Notes under the pieces: generated by a model
Told to the model about the DNA's origin: nothing
What the model saw: the letters and a program-made list of their open reading frames with translations, nothing else
Databases searched by the model: none
Part shown: piece by piece, positions 47,527 through 58,291 of the stretch
How the letters are laid out: the number at the start of each line of letters is the position of its first letter
How positions within the stretch are numbered: the first letter of the stretch is position 1
Assembly (NCBI GenBank): GCA_905181945.1
Contig: CAJIZZ010000009.1
Span: 1-64,000 of the forward strand
Direction of reading: 5' to 3'
Origin: an uncultured Porticoccus sp.
GTDB lineage: Bacteria; Pseudomonadota; Gammaproteobacteria; Pseudomonadales; Porticoccaceae
DNA: 64,000 nucleotides
Position numbers and translations under genes: made by a program

Positions 47527-48309
47527 TTATTTCCATTTCACTGCAACGCCATTTTCGTAACGCATATCTATACTCGCCACATCGGTGCTCTTGGTCTGTA
47601 ATTCAGACGCCCATACAATTAAGAATCGACGCACTTTTGCTATGATCTGATCATGACCAATTAAAAGCTCTAAACCATTTGACAAGGTCAACCACCAAAC
47701 TCCACGGTCGTCCCTCTTTAATTCCATAATTTTCAAACTTGCTGGCTGCAACAACAAAGCAACTTCGCGATAAGTTTTCATCAGCAGGCCTTCCGAATAT
47801 TCTTCTCCTTGCAATAAAGGCAAATGCAACAAGTTACTATTATTTTCGATCTGTAATATTTCCCCTTGGTTATTTAAGAAACTGTCTTTTCCCCAACGAG
47901 CAACTGGAGTCTCCTCTACTACTTTTATCTCTATGTCTCCCAGCCACTTTCGCCTAACAGTAGCGCTTTCTATCCATGAGCGTGATTCCAGAAGAGCTGC
48001 GATTGTAGTCAAATCTAGGCTGAGGAATCCTTTATCGGAGACTAGCGGAACCACTGATTCTTCAATTTCTTTTTTGCTTATATTACTAAATATGCCCATT
48101 ACCGAAACATTCTTAATGGGGACATCAAAAGCAATAAAGAGGTGCCTGCCTCCCCAGATTATAACGACAAAGACTACCACCAAGGGCAACAGTGCTAGCC
48201 TCCTAAAAAGCCAATCCAAAAGATTGCGCAACAAGAAAAAGTGTTCTTGTATCTTTGTTGCCCTAATCTCATTACGATTAATTGCCGTGTTCATTTTTAA
48301 GACATCCAT
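47527..48309 (-). CDS. ftsQ: Cell division protein FtsQ
   Basis: FtsQ is a single-pass inner-membrane protein that links early and late division proteins with FtsB and FtsL. The 260-residue product has a cytoplasmic N-terminus, one membrane segment (about 36-58, LALLPLVVVFVVIIWGG), a POTRA domain (IKNVSVMGIFSNISKKEIEESV) and a beta domain (WIESATVRRKWLGDIEIKVVEETPVARWG). The start is uncertain: an ATG five codons later is also possible. It lies 21 nt after ddl, in the usual ddl-ftsQ-ftsA order. Confidence 0.94.
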   Translation of the reverse strand: MDVLKMNTAINRNEIRATKIQEHFFLLRNLLDWLFRRLALLPLVVVFVVIIWGGRHLFIAFDVPIKNVSVMGIFSNISKKEIEESVVPLVSDKGFLSLDLTTIAALLESRSWIESATVRRKWLGDIEIKVVEETPVARWGKDSFLNNQGEILQIENNSNLLHLPLLQGEEYSEGLLMKTYREVALLLQPASLKIMELKRDDRGVWWLTLSNGLELLIGHDQIIAKVRRFLIVWASELQTKSTDVASIDMRYENGVAVKWK

Positions 48310-48330
48310 CTTGAGTTAAAAAAATAATCA

Positions 48331-49266
48331 TCATAAAGAGCTGTCCAGAATCTTTAGGGCCAGCTCATCGAAATTATATCCGGCGGCAACAGCAGCTATT
48401 GGCATCAGACTGTGATCAGTCATCCCAGGGACAGTATTTACCTCCAATAAAAAAAACTCTCCGTCTGAATTAGACATTATATCTACGCGCCCCCAACCAC
48501 TACAGCCGATACTTGTAAAAGCTTCTACTGCTAAATTTGTAAGTAATTTCTCTTCTTCGACGCCTAATCCACACGGGCACTTATAAATAGTGTCATTTGC
48601 AAGATATTTTGCGGTGTAATCATAAAATGTGTGATTTGTCTCAAGTTTGATGGAAGGAAGCGTCTCTTCGCCCAATATCGCAACGGTATATTCCGATCCT
48701 TCAATCCATTCCTCGGCAATCACAATATCATCGAACTTTGAAGCAATTTTCCATGCCTGCTCTAAAGACTTAGGATCACTAGCCTGACTCATACCTAAAC
48801 TCGAACCTTCTTGCGAGGGCTTGACTATCACCTTGCCACCCAATTTTCTAAGCGTTTTGTTCCAGTTCGTTTTTTTATCCAGCACGGCAAAATTTGGCGT
48901 AGGTAAACCAATACCCTGCCAAAATTGCTTACTATGCAATTTATCCATTGCTAATGCTGATGCCAAAACCCTGCTCCCAGTATAAGGCAGCCCGGAAAAC
49001 TGCAAGGCACCTTGGAGGCTTCCATCCTCTCCTCCAGGCCCATGCAACATAATCACTGCTCTGCTTAACTGATACTCAGGCAATCGCTGCAAAAAATCCC
49101 CATCAACATCAATAAGCACAACATCTACGCCAGATCTAATCAGGGACTCCGACATAAACTTCCCAGACAATAGGGAAATTTCCCTCTCAGCTGACATACC
49201 ACCAAACAGCACCCCAACTCGACCATACTTTGTCTTCATTGACTGGCTTATTATCATTTTTTTCAT
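48331..49266 (-). CDS. ddl: D-alanine--D-alanine ligase
   Basis: Ddl makes D-Ala-D-Ala for the peptidoglycan stem, an ATP-grasp enzyme. The 311-residue protein has VLFGGMSAEREISLLSG, MLHGPGGEDGSLQGAL, GSRVLASALAMDKLHSK, VKPSQEGSSLGM and the metal-binding end LLEVNTVPGMTDHSL. The DdlB-type position between murC and ftsQ is standard. GGG lies about 12 nt before the ATG. Confidence 0.97.
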   Translation of the reverse strand: MKKMIISQSMKTKYGRVGVLFGGMSAEREISLLSGKFMSESLIRSGVDVVLIDVDGDFLQRLPEYQLSRAVIMLHGPGGEDGSLQGALQFSGLPYTGSRVLASALAMDKLHSKQFWQGIGLPTPNFAVLDKKTNWNKTLRKLGGKVIVKPSQEGSSLGMSQASDPKSLEQAWKIASKFDDIVIAEEWIEGSEYTVAILGEETLPSIKLETNHTFYDYTAKYLANDTIYKCPCGLGVEEEKLLTNLAVEAFTSIGCSGWGRVDIMSNSDGEFFLLEVNTVPGMTDHSLMPIAAVAAGYNFDELALKILDSSL

Positions 49267-49276
49267 CTAGCGAACC

Positions 49277-50698
49277 CTATATTAACCTTGCATCTGCAAG
49301 TATTTTTACAAGTCTGCCGACACTCCCTGCACCCTGGGTAACCAAAATATCTCCAGCCTGGAGTATGTCTCCAAGGACTTCCTGAACATCATCAACACTA
49401 CAAACATAAATAGGGTCGACTAAGCCTCTTTGTCTTATGCTGCGACAGAGTGTTCTGCTGTCTGCCCCGGGAATTTCATTCTCACCTGCCGCATAAACCT
49501 CTAGTAATAACAACGCATCACAACTAGACAACACTTGAACAAAATCTTCGAAAAGATCACGAGTGCGTGTGAAACGATGAGGCTGAAACACCATCACTAA
49601 CCGCCTTTTTGGCCAACCTTCCCTTATTGCCTTAATGACAGCCGAGACCTCTCGTGGGTGATGTCCATAATCGTCCACTAGCATCACAGTCCCGCTATCT
49701 ATGGGGTATTCGCCATAAATCTCAAAACGTCGACTGACTCCTTGAAACTCCAATAAGGCCTTTTTGATTGCCTTATCAGAAACCCCCTCATCAATAGCAA
49801 CAGTGATAGCGGCGGCGGCATTTAAGATATTATGAGCGCCCGGAATATTCATCTCAACAGATAGAGGGCCGACCCCATTAGGTCTATGTAGATCAAAATA
49901 ACTGTACTGCTGATTAACAGACATATTCTGAATACGATAGTCTGCATCCTCAGAGAAACCATAAGTAAGAATAGGTCTTGAAATATCAGGCAGCATTGCT
50001 TTAATCACAGGATCATCAATACATAAAACAGCTAACCCGTAAAAAGGCAGGTTATGAAGAAAGGCTAAAAAGGTTTGCTTTAACTTATTAAAGTCAAAAT
50101 CATAAGTTTCCATATGATCCGCATCAATGTTGGTTACTATCGCAACCATAGGCTGTAGATGCAAAAAAGAGGCATCGCTTTCATCGGCTTCCGCTACAAA
50201 ATAAGGGCTTACGCCCAATCCAGCATTAGCATTCACTGCTTTTACGAGCCCCCCAACAACAAAAGTTGGGTCTTTGTCACCTGCAGCCAAAATAGCGGCC
50301 AATAGACTGGTGGTTGTAGTTTTTCCATGCGTTCCTGCAACAGCAATACTGTGACGATAGCGCATTAACTCTGCTAACATTTCCGCACGAGAGACTACAG
50401 GAATCCTGAGAGTTCGAGCGCCAGTTACCTCTGGGTTATCATGTGTCACAGCCGAAGATATGACGACGACATCAGCACTTTTAATATTTTCTACCGTATG
50501 ACCCAATTGCACGCTTGCACCCAATTTTTCTAATCGGAGTATATTACCGTTCATCGCTAGATCTGAACCAGAAACCTTGTACCCTTGGTTGATCAGAACT
50601 TCTGCTACTCCACTCATTCCGCTGCCCCCAATACCAACAAAATGTATGCATTTCATCCTTCGCATTTCAGGTATAAAATAATTTATCTCGTTACTCAT
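49277..50698 (-). CDS. murC: UDP-N-acetylmuramate--L-alanine ligase
   Basis: MurC adds L-Ala to UDP-MurNAc, the first amino-acid step of peptidoglycan precursors. The 473-residue protein has the N-terminal [18 protein letters not shown], the ATP motif [23 protein letters not shown] and [10 protein letters not shown]. The ATG at 50698 overlaps the murG stop (ATGA) and has GGAGG upstream; a longer frame adds five residues without support. No murB follows, as in pseudomonads. Confidence 0.97.
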   Translation of the reverse strand: MSNEINYFIPEMRRMKCIHFVGIGGSGMSGVAEVLINQGYKVSGSDLAMNGNILRLEKLGASVQLGHTVENIKSADVVVISSAVTHDNPEVTGARTLRIPVVSRAEMLAELMRYRHSIAVAGTHGKTTTTSLLAAILAAGDKDPTFVVGGLVKAVNANAGLGVSPYFVAEADESDASFLHLQPMVAIVTNIDADHMETYDFDFNKLKQTFLAFLHNLPFYGLAVLCIDDPVIKAMLPDISRPILTYGFSEDADYRIQNMSVNQQYSYFDLHRPNGVGPLSVEMNIPGAHNILNAAAAITVAIDEGVSDKAIKKALLEFQGVSRRFEIYGEYPIDSGTVMLVDDYGHHPREVSAVIKAIREGWPKRRLVMVFQPHRFTRTRDLFEDFVQVLSSCDALLLLEVYAAGENEIPGADSRTLCRSIRQRGLVDPIYVCSVDDVQEVLGDILQAGDILVTQGAGSVGRLVKILADARLI

Positions 50699-51771
50699 GC
50701 TACCTCCATACAAATATCGACCACTAGGTCAGTAGCGTCTACTTTTGCCAATCGTCTTGAATTGATTGCCATAGAGATTAAATTACTTCGATCCCCTAAC
50801 CACTCATTTAAGATTGATGCCAACCCCTCGGTTGTTAAGTCTGACTCCTTAATCATAATTGCAGCTCCATGCTGCACGAGCCATTCGCCATTTCGAGTTT
50901 GGTGATCGTCAACTGCGTAAGGGAAAGGTATTAAGAGCGCCCCGATACCTACTGTAGTCAGCTCTGAGATTGTTAGTGCACCTGCCCTGCAAATAACTAC
51001 ATCGGCCCATTTATAAGCTCCAGCCATATCAGCTATAAACGGCTCCACAGTAATCTTGAAACCAGCATTCTTGTATGCATTCTTAGTATTTTTTAAATGT
51101 TTTTTACCAGACTGATGTCTAACCTCAAACCAATGAGGCTTCCCTATAGTAGCTAGCGCTAAAGGAATTTGATGATTAATTGTTATCGCACCAAGGCTCC
51201 CACCTAATACTAAGATCCTTAAAGGGTGAGTCTCTCTATTAGAACTAAGTAGCGGCGACTGCAGTGCAATAATTTCACTGCGAACTGGATTTCCAACCCA
51301 CTCACCCTGAGTGAGTGTATTAGGGAAAGCAGTTAGGACTCGGTTAGCAACTTTAGCTAACAGCTTATTAGTAGTCCCTGCAATTGCATTTTGCTCGTGA
51401 ATAACCAATGGTAGCCCAAGTATTCGAGCAGCAATGCCGCCGGGTCCTGACACAAAACCACCTAGACCTAAAATAACATCTGGGGACTCTTTGCGGATTA
51501 CAGCCAGAGTCTGGAATATAGCCCTGACTATAATATAAGGCGCCCTCAACCACTTCATTATTCCAGCGCCCCTTAGCCCTTCTACATCGATATAATCAAT
51601 AGGGAAATTTTTAGCTGGAACCAGCTCCATCTCGATACCTGCGCGAGTACCGAGCCACGTAACAGCAATATTTTTGCTCCTTAATACCTCCGCCACTGAC
51701 AGAGCAGGAAAAATATGTCCGCCAGTACCTCCGGCCATTATCATCACCTTATTACATCTCTGCTCTATCAC
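50695..51771 (-). CDS. murG: UDP-N-acetylglucosamine--lipid I GlcNAc transferase MurG
   Basis: MurG is a peripheral inner-membrane glycosyltransferase that turns lipid I into lipid II. The 358-residue protein shows [47 protein letters not shown] and the donor-site [15 protein letters not shown]. The reading frame starts with GTG at 51771, inside the end of ftsW. A GTG or ATG eight or nine codons later would also give a normal start; which is used is unclear. Its TGA overlaps the murC ATG. Confidence 0.97.
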   Translation of the reverse strand: MIEQRCNKVMIMAGGTGGHIFPALSVAEVLRSKNIAVTWLGTRAGIEMELVPAKNFPIDYIDVEGLRGAGIMKWLRAPYIIVRAIFQTLAVIRKESPDVILGLGGFVSGPGGIAARILGLPLVIHEQNAIAGTTNKLLAKVANRVLTAFPNTLTQGEWVGNPVRSEIIALQSPLLSSNRETHPLRILVLGGSLGAITINHQIPLALATIGKPHWFEVRHQSGKKHLKNTKNAYKNAGFKITVEPFIADMAGAYKWADVVICRAGALTISELTTVGIGALLIPFPYAVDDHQTRNGEWLVQHGAAIMIKESDLTTEGLASILNEWLGDRSNLISMAINSRRLAKVDATDLVVDICMEVA

Positions 51772-52930
51772 GCCTCACCCGCTTTCCTGTCTCTCGAGTA
51801 TCACCTACTTCTGAGCTAATTTTCAAAACCAACACCACCATCGCAATACAAACAAGAAGGCTACTCCCGCCATAACTAATAAAAGGTAACGTTAGTCCTT
51901 TTGTAGGTAGTAATCCTGAAGTAACGCCTATATTAATAAATGATTGCATTGCCAAAAGCATGGCAATACCAATACAACTGTAAGTGGCAAACCAATCTTT
52001 ACTTTTCATCGCTTGACGGGCTATATGCAATATCCGATGCACCAACAGCGCATACAAAAATACGACTAATGTAACGCCAACTAATCCAAATTCTTCAGCA
52101 TAAATGGAAAAAATAAAATCAGTATGAGCCTCAGGCAAATAGTGAAGTTTTTGCACGCTCTTACCTAAACCAGCCCCCAACCATTCTCCTTGACCAAAAG
52201 CCATCATTGAGTTTGTTATTTGATAACCAGAATCTCCAGGGTCTAACCAAGGATTCATAAATGTCTTTAAGCGCTCCCATCTGTACTGCTCCATAATGGC
52301 AACATAAGATAAGCCAGCAGCAGCTAAAATGGATATTATGCCAAATTGCCAAAGAGCAACTCCCGCAATAAATAACATACAAAAAACTGTGGCACTTATG
52401 ACTACCATAGATCCATAATCTGGCTCAAAAAATAAAAGAATAATCACTAATCCAACCACAACTAAAGGTTTAAAGACGCTCCTCCATTCGGCTCTAAGTT
52501 GCTCTTGATGACGCTCCAAATAACCCGCCAGAAACAAAATGACAGTAAATTTAGCTACCTCTGCAGCTTGCAGATTAAAGGGTCCAAGAGAGATCCAACG
52601 CTTACTTCCATTGATCTCCGGTGTAAATAGAACTACCAGCAGTAGCAAAACTGTAACTATGAACAATGGGGGGGAGAGTCGGTACCAAATTCGCGAAGGT
52701 GCGGCTAGAATGATGGCGGCTGTAATCATGCCAAGCACAAGAAATATTAAATGTCGCTTAAGGTAATAAAAGCCATCGCCATACTCAACCTGAGCATGAC
52801 TAATTGAAGCGGAATAAATCATCACTAAGCCAATCGTAAGAATAGCCAGCATTGCAAATAAGAGGGGTTGATCTATGCATTGCAGAGAACGCAAAAAACC
52901 TTCCCTCGGCTGCAGCGGTCTTGAATTCAT
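51752..52930 (-). CDS. ftsW: Division-specific peptidoglycan glycosyltransferase FtsW
   Basis: FtsW is a SEDS-family polytopic membrane protein that polymerises septal glycan from lipid II with FtsI. The 392-residue protein has about ten membrane segments. SEDS features are KRWISLGPFNLQAAEVAKF, FFEPDYGSMVVI, YQITNSMMAFGQGEWLG, LPEAHTDFIFSIYAEEFG and LPFISYGGSSLLV. The catalytic Asp-type residue lies in the LPEAHTDF loop region of the family. The ATG overlaps the murD stop (ATGA), and its own end overlaps the murG start. Confidence 0.97.
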   Translation of the reverse strand: MNSRPLQPREGFLRSLQCIDQPLLFAMLAILTIGLVMIYSASISHAQVEYGDGFYYLKRHLIFLVLGMITAAIILAAPSRIWYRLSPPLFIVTVLLLLVVLFTPEINGSKRWISLGPFNLQAAEVAKFTVILFLAGYLERHQEQLRAEWRSVFKPLVVVGLVIILLFFEPDYGSMVVISATVFCMLFIAGVALWQFGIISILAAAGLSYVAIMEQYRWERLKTFMNPWLDPGDSGYQITNSMMAFGQGEWLGAGLGKSVQKLHYLPEAHTDFIFSIYAEEFGLVGVTLVVFLYALLVHRILHIARQAMKSKDWFATYSCIGIAMLLAMQSFINIGVTSGLLPTKGLTLPFISYGGSSLLVCIAMVVLVLKISSEVGDTRETGKRVRRDRAEM

Positions 52931-54282
52931 CTCAAATCCTCTACTGCGCAGATGAATTTCTCACCCCTATCTTCAAAATCAGCAAACATATCAAAACTTG
53001 AGCATCCCGGGGACAACAAAACAATGTCTCTCAGCTGTGCAATTTCGCAAGATGCTCTTACTGCACACTCAATACTTATTGCATAAATAGTGTCTATTTT
53101 TCCAGAAACAGCATTACCTATTTCAGATGCGGCTTCGCCTATTAATACAAGCTGCTTAACCGTCCCAGTTAGCGCAGTGGAGAGGGCTGAAAAATCTTGT
53201 GCTTTCCCTTGGCCGCCAGCAATCAAAATTATATTATTACAGCCAAGCCCTTTAATGGCTGCCAAAGTAGCGCCTAAATTTGTTGCCTTAGAATCGTTGA
53301 TATAAGTTACGCCATTTAGAACTCTTATTGTCTGGCATCGATGAGGCAGCCCGGTAAATTGACGCAATACTTGTAACATTGACCTCAAGGGAAAATTTAC
53401 TGCTGAGCCTAAGGCTAAAGCAGCAAGAGCATTGCTTGTATTGTGCAATCCTTTTATTCCAAGTTCGCTTTCAGGCATTAATTTCTCAAATTCATAAGTC
53501 AGCCATGATTGACCGTCATCTCCAGAAACTAACCCAAAACCATTAAAATCTGAGCGGTCAAGGCCAAAGCTCCATGTTTTTACTTTGTCTCCAACTAGTG
53601 GCGCACTAAGCCTATCATTCCGGTTAACTATCACCTGGCGAGCCCCATTAAAAATCCGATGCTTGGCCTGATGGTAATCAAGTAATGTTTTGTAGCGATC
53701 CATATGATCTGCACTAACATTAAGCACTACTGCTACTTCAGCACACAGACTGCCAACAGACTCTAGCTGAAAACTTGATAACTCTAAAACATAAAGCTGC
53801 GCATTCTGATCAAGCAATTCAAGCGCAGGCGTCCCTAGGTTCCCGCCAATACCCACCGAACGACCTGCAGCAGTACACATCTCTCCCACTATTGTAGTGA
53901 CAGTACTTTTGCCATTTGAGCCTGTAATAGCAATAATAGGAGCCTTAGCAGATCGAGAAAATAATTCAATATCATTTATTACTGGGATATTTAACTCGAT
54001 CGCAGTTTGAATAGCTGGAATTTGCCTAGACAGTCCAGGGCTAAGGATGATCTCATCAGCATTCTTAAAGCTATCAGTAGCGAGCTCTCCTAGCGATATT
54101 GATATGTCTGGAAACTCGGCCTTAAACTGTTCAAGCAAAGGGGGGTTTTGGCGAGTATCTAACATCACAAAATGTTGCCCCAATTGAGACAGGTGTCGAG
54201 CCACAGAAAATCCTGTAACACCAATACCTACTACCATTTTGAGCTTATTGCTTGCTATTAACTGCCTCATTGGTAAATCCAT
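52927..54282 (-). CDS. murD: UDP-N-acetylmuramoyl-L-alanine--D-glutamate ligase
   Basis: MurD adds D-Glu to UDP-MurNAc-L-Ala. The 451-residue protein has GIGVTGFSVARHL, the ATP motif ITGSNGKSTVTTIVGEM, the carbamylated-Lys region, LELSSFQLES, NDSKATN and LLSPGCSSFDMFADFEDRGEKF. An ATG four codons after the first may be the real start, since a GGA lies 8 nt before it. It follows mraY by 7 nt and is coupled to ftsW. Confidence 0.97.
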   Translation of the reverse strand: MDLPMRQLIASNKLKMVVGIGVTGFSVARHLSQLGQHFVMLDTRQNPPLLEQFKAEFPDISISLGELATDSFKNADEIILSPGLSRQIPAIQTAIELNIPVINDIELFSRSAKAPIIAITGSNGKSTVTTIVGEMCTAAGRSVGIGGNLGTPALELLDQNAQLYVLELSSFQLESVGSLCAEVAVVLNVSADHMDRYKTLLDYHQAKHRIFNGARQVIVNRNDRLSAPLVGDKVKTWSFGLDRSDFNGFGLVSGDDGQSWLTYEFEKLMPESELGIKGLHNTSNALAALALGSAVNFPLRSMLQVLRQFTGLPHRCQTIRVLNGVTYINDSKATNLGATLAAIKGLGCNNIILIAGGQGKAQDFSALSTALTGTVKQLVLIGEAASEIGNAVSGKIDTIYAISIECAVRASCEIAQLRDIVLLSPGCSSFDMFADFEDRGEKFICAVEDLR

Positions 54283-54289
54283 TCTCTTG

Positions 54290-55372
54290 CTACCTAAGCT
54301 TCAGTGTTACCAAGCCAAGCAATACCAGCATGGCCGTGATAATCCAAAATCTAACGATGACACGAGGTTCGGGCCAACCTTTTAATTCAAAGTGATGATG
54401 AATTGGAGCCATACGGAAAATTCGACGACCAGTTAACTTGAAAGAAGCTACTTGCATCATCACCGATACTGCCTCCATAACAAAAATGCCACTCATGATA
54501 AAAAAAACAATTTCATGTCTAGTTATTACCGCCACAACACCTAAGGCTGCGCCCAAAGATAATGATCCAACATCTCCCATAAAAATTTGAGCAGGGTACG
54601 TGTTAAACCAGAGGAACCCCATACCGGCACCAACAAGCGCCGCACAAAACACCCCCACCTCTCCAGCACCAGGCACATAAGGAATATGCAAATATTCTGC
54701 AAACTCTATATGTCCTACCAAATAACCTATTAGCCCCAAGGCACTGCCAATTAAGACTATAGGCATAATAGCCAAACCATCTAAGCCATCCGTAAGATTT
54801 ACCGCATTACTGCTGCCGACAATTACAAAATAAGTGAGCACGATATAAAACATACCTAGCGGCAACGCTATATCCTTAAAGAAAGGAACTATTAGCTCGT
54901 TTTCAACACCAATACCGCCTATCTTATAAAGAATAACTGCAACTATAATTCCTACCAATGACTGCCAAAAATACTTCCATTTAGCCAAAATACCTTGAGA
55001 GTTGTTTTTAATCACCTTTCGGTAATCATCGACCCAGCCAATAATTCCAAACAAAAAAGTCGTCAGCAGCACTATCCAAACATATGGATTAAGAAGATCT
55101 GACCAAAGAAGCGTACTAGTAAAGATAGAAAAAAGTATCAATACCCCGCCCATGGTTGGTGTTCCAGTCTTGACTAGATGGCTAGCAGGGCCATCACTCC
55201 TAACTGACTGCCCAATCTGAAGGTAAGTCAGACGACGGATCATCCACGGCCCAAAAATCAATGAGATTCCTAAAGAGGTTAGTGCAGCCATGACTGCTCG
55301 GACAGTTATATACTGCACTACGCCAAAGCCAGTAAAATACTGCGTTAAGTGGTCAGCTAGCCAGACAAGCAT
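54290..55372 (-). CDS. mraY: Phospho-N-acetylmuramoyl-pentapeptide-transferase MraY
   Basis: MraY is an inner-membrane enzyme with about ten segments that makes lipid I from UDP-MurNAc-pentapeptide and undecaprenyl phosphate. The 360-residue length is standard. Motifs are GTPTMGG, the active-site WVDDYRK and [10 protein letters not shown], then [10 protein letters not shown] and [19 protein letters not shown]. The ATG follows the murF TAA without a gap, so the genes are tightly coupled. Confidence 0.98.
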   Translation of the reverse strand: MLVWLADHLTQYFTGFGVVQYITVRAVMAALTSLGISLIFGPWMIRRLTYLQIGQSVRSDGPASHLVKTGTPTMGGVLILFSIFTSTLLWSDLLNPYVWIVLLTTFLFGIIGWVDDYRKVIKNNSQGILAKWKYFWQSLVGIIVAVILYKIGGIGVENELIVPFFKDIALPLGMFYIVLTYFVIVGSSNAVNLTDGLDGLAIMPIVLIGSALGLIGYLVGHIEFAEYLHIPYVPGAGEVGVFCAALVGAGMGFLWFNTYPAQIFMGDVGSLSLGAALGVVAVITRHEIVFFIMSGIFVMEAVSVMMQVASFKLTGRRIFRMAPIHHHFELKGWPEPRVIVRFWIITAMLVLLGLVTLKLR

Positions 55373-56752
55373 TTAGGTCTCCCCTAATTTTTTTATCAAC
55401 TGGGATATGTCGTCCATAGCCATGAATCTTGACCCTTTTACCAGGATAGCTGATCCGAAATCAAGCACACCTGAGTTTAAGAATTCACTGCTATTTAAAT
55501 AATCAATCAATTCTTGCTTGCTTTTAAAGTGCTGACCACTTTGACCAAATTCTCTGGCAGCATAAAAAGAAAGAGGGCCAAGGGCTAAAAGAATATCCAC
55601 GCCTTTATTTAATGCGTAGCTGCCTATATCAGCATGTAGGGAGACCTCATCATCACCAAGCTCTGCCATATCACCCAATATTAAGACATGAAGACTGCGG
55701 ATCTCCACAAGGCTATCAATGGCTGCTTTTACTGAACCCGGGTTTGCATTATAGCTATCATCAATACAAGTGACTCCAGAAGGTAGCTCCTCAAGATTCA
55801 TTCTGCCTGGTATCTGCTTTAGATGATTCAGACCGTCCACAATAGAGGACATTGAAGCACCTGCCGCATAAGAACAAGCTGCTGCTGCAATCGCGTTTAC
55901 AACATTGTGCTTCCCGCTTAAAGTAAGAGATATGGCTGATTCTCCCTCAGGAGTAACTAAAATAAAGCTATAGCTGCCGTTTTCTTTTAAGACAAGATTC
56001 TTGGCAGTAAAGTCGGCATGAGCCTTATTGATCGAAAAATTCAAGACCCTTGCGTTTGTTGATTCATGCCACATCTGAGCATAACTTTCATCAAGGTTGA
56101 TAACTGCAGTATCTCCGGCAGAGAGATTCCTGTAGATCTCACCTTTCGCTTTAGCAATATCACTAAGAGTGCCAAAACTTTCAAGATGTGCAGGCAAAAT
56201 ATTGTTTACTAAAACAACATTCGGTTTAGTAAAACTACAGAGATAATCTATATCTCCATTAGCTCTTGCACCCATTTCAATTACCGCATAATTATGTTCA
56301 CAGCGAATCTCCATCAAGGTACGAGGAACTCCAATTTCATTATTTAGATTTCCTTTTGTGAACAATACCGATCCCGTCTTGCTGAGAATAGCTGCAATCA
56401 TCTCTTTAACTAAAGTTTTCCCGCAGCTTCCTGTTATAGCAATTAAACATCCATTAAGATGCTTACGATTAACTGCAGCAATCTGTCCTAGCGCCTTAGT
56501 TGTGTCGGGAACCACCCACTGACTCATGACTAGGTCGCTCATTGGACGCTCAACCACCAATCCGCTTGCTTGAGATGAAATCAACGAAATAAATTCATGT
56601 CCATCAAATTTCTCTCCTTTGAGAGCAACAAATAATTGACCTTTCTTTAAACTACGACTGTCTGTCGATACAGACTGAAAATGGCAATCTGGGTACATAA
56701 TTGTTCCGCCGTATTCTAGAGCCATTTTCGAGAGCATTAATGTATTTATCAA
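55373..56752 (-). CDS. murF: UDP-N-acetylmuramoyl-tripeptide--D-alanyl-D-alanine ligase
   Basis: MurF attaches D-Ala-D-Ala to complete the pentapeptide. The 459-residue protein has VSTDSRSLKKGQLFVALKGEKFDGH, the P-loop ITGSCGKTLVKEM (family GSxGKT), IEMGARANGDIDYL and DDSYNANPGSVKAAI. The start is read as TTG at 56752: AGGAGG lies 9 nt upstream and it directly follows the murE stop. An ATG five codons on is the alternative. The stop abuts mraY. Confidence 0.96.
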   Translation of the reverse strand: MINTLMLSKMALEYGGTIMYPDCHFQSVSTDSRSLKKGQLFVALKGEKFDGHEFISLISSQASGLVVERPMSDLVMSQWVVPDTTKALGQIAAVNRKHLNGCLIAITGSCGKTLVKEMIAAILSKTGSVLFTKGNLNNEIGVPRTLMEIRCEHNYAVIEMGARANGDIDYLCSFTKPNVVLVNNILPAHLESFGTLSDIAKAKGEIYRNLSAGDTAVINLDESYAQMWHESTNARVLNFSINKAHADFTAKNLVLKENGSYSFILVTPEGESAISLTLSGKHNVVNAIAAAACSYAAGASMSSIVDGLNHLKQIPGRMNLEELPSGVTCIDDSYNANPGSVKAAIDSLVEIRSLHVLILGDMAELGDDEVSLHADIGSYALNKGVDILLALGPLSFYAAREFGQSGQHFKSKQELIDYLNSSEFLNSGVLDFGSAILVKGSRFMAMDDISQLIKKLGET

Positions 56753-58291
56753 CTAGCCACCCCTCCTCTGTAGAGCCAGACTGGCCTCGACTTGGTCGCT
56801 AAAAGGTATCATTTTATGTCCAGTAAACTGATACAGCTCATGCCCCTTTCCGGCGATTAAAACAATATCCTTCTTGGTCGCAGACTGAACAGCAAAATCA
56901 ATAGCCTTTCTTCTATCTGGAATCACATGAACGGACGATCGATCAGTCTTTGCCTCAGAAATGACATCGGAAAGAATCTCATTAATAATCGTTTCCGGGC
57001 TCTCCCCGCGAGGATTGTCGCTTGTCACAACAACCTGATCTGCTAACTGGCTAGCAATATTGCCCATTTTTGGCCGTTTAGCTTTGTCCCGGTCACCCCC
57101 GCACCCAAACACACACCATAATTTTCCATGACAAAATTGCTGTAAAGTCTCTAGTGTATTTTTTAAAGCATCCGGAGTATGAGCAAAATCTACCACAATC
57201 GCTGGTTCAGAAATTTTGACATCACCAGAGTCACCCAAACTAGAAACAATCTCCATTCGCCCTGGCACTCCGGTAAGTTGAGGAATCAGTCTTATAGCCT
57301 CCTCGAAAACCAATCCTTGGGAGCAAGCAGCTCCAACGACAGCTAGCAAATTGAGCAAATTAAACCTACCGATAAGCTGGCTCTTGAGCATACCATTGCC
57401 CCAAGGGGTGCAAATATTCGCCTCAATGCCTGACACTGATAGACTTACATCCTTAGCGTAGATAGCCGCGCTTGGATTCATTAAAGAGAAAGTAAACACA
57501 TTTACGGACGAGGGTAACTCTTTAGTTATCTCTAGACCGACAGGATCATCCTCGTTAATCACAGCGGTCTGCAGATCAGGCATGTTGAATAGCTGCTTCT
57601 TAGCGGCAGCGTAGTTTGTAAAATCGCCATGATAATCTAAATGGTCATGGCTCAAATTAGTAAATATGGCCGTATCAAACAATAGACCATGAACCCTAAA
57701 TTGACTGAGGCTATGAGAAGATACCTCCATAACTGCTTTACTTATATTGTGGTACACAAAGCTAGCCAGAACCGCCTGAAGAGTAATAGGATCCGGTGTC
57801 GTTATCCCTTCACCACTTAGCTCAGATATTCCATTCTTTACGCACCCGTAACCCAAAGTCCCGATAACTCCAGCAGGATTACCTGTAAGGCTAAATAGCT
57901 GTGCCAATAGGTGCGTGCAAGTGGTTTTTCCGTTAGTTCCAGTCACGCCAGTCAGTGCTATGTTATGAGATGGATCAGAATAAAAACGTCCAGAAATTTC
58001 ACTTATTTTCTTATTCAAGCTTGGTATCGGTATTACTCTGTCATGCTCTTGAAGGAAAATTCCGTCTGCATGAGCAAGCACGACTTCTGCGCCAGCCTTA
58101 AGTGATGACTGAATATGATCTCGTCCATCGTGTGAAAACCCAGGGACCGCAATAAATAAATCGCCACTTTCAACCAGTCGACTATCGAGACAGAGACCAG
58201 AAATCTTCAAATTGATTAACTCTTCAGGAAACAAAACCTCTGGCATCAAGCTTCCTAGACTTCGGGTAATTGGCCTATTCAATACCGCCAT
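56753..58291 (-). CDS. murE: UDP-MurNAc-tripeptide synthetase MurE (meso-diaminopimelate-adding)
   Basis: MurE adds the third residue of the stem peptide. The 512-residue protein has GLCLDSRLVESGDLFIAVPG, GVTGTNGKTTCTHLLAQ, EVSSHSLSQ, HTPDALKNTL and the specificity motif DNPRGESP. The Arg of DNPR indicates diaminopimelate rather than lysine. The ATG at 58291 overlaps the ftsI TGA (TGATG) with GGAGGTGA upstream; a TTG one codon earlier is rejected. Confidence 0.97.
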   Translation of the reverse strand: MAVLNRPITRSLGSLMPEVLFPEELINLKISGLCLDSRLVESGDLFIAVPGFSHDGRDHIQSSLKAGAEVVLAHADGIFLQEHDRVIPIPSLNKKISEISGRFYSDPSHNIALTGVTGTNGKTTCTHLLAQLFSLTGNPAGVIGTLGYGCVKNGISELSGEGITTPDPITLQAVLASFVYHNISKAVMEVSSHSLSQFRVHGLLFDTAIFTNLSHDHLDYHGDFTNYAAAKKQLFNMPDLQTAVINEDDPVGLEITKELPSSVNVFTFSLMNPSAAIYAKDVSLSVSGIEANICTPWGNGMLKSQLIGRFNLLNLLAVVGAACSQGLVFEEAIRLIPQLTGVPGRMEIVSSLGDSGDVKISEPAIVVDFAHTPDALKNTLETLQQFCHGKLWCVFGCGGDRDKAKRPKMGNIASQLADQVVVTSDNPRGESPETIINEILSDVISEAKTDRSSVHVIPDRRKAIDFAVQSATKKDIVLIAGKGHELYQFTGHKMIPFSDQVEASLALQRRGG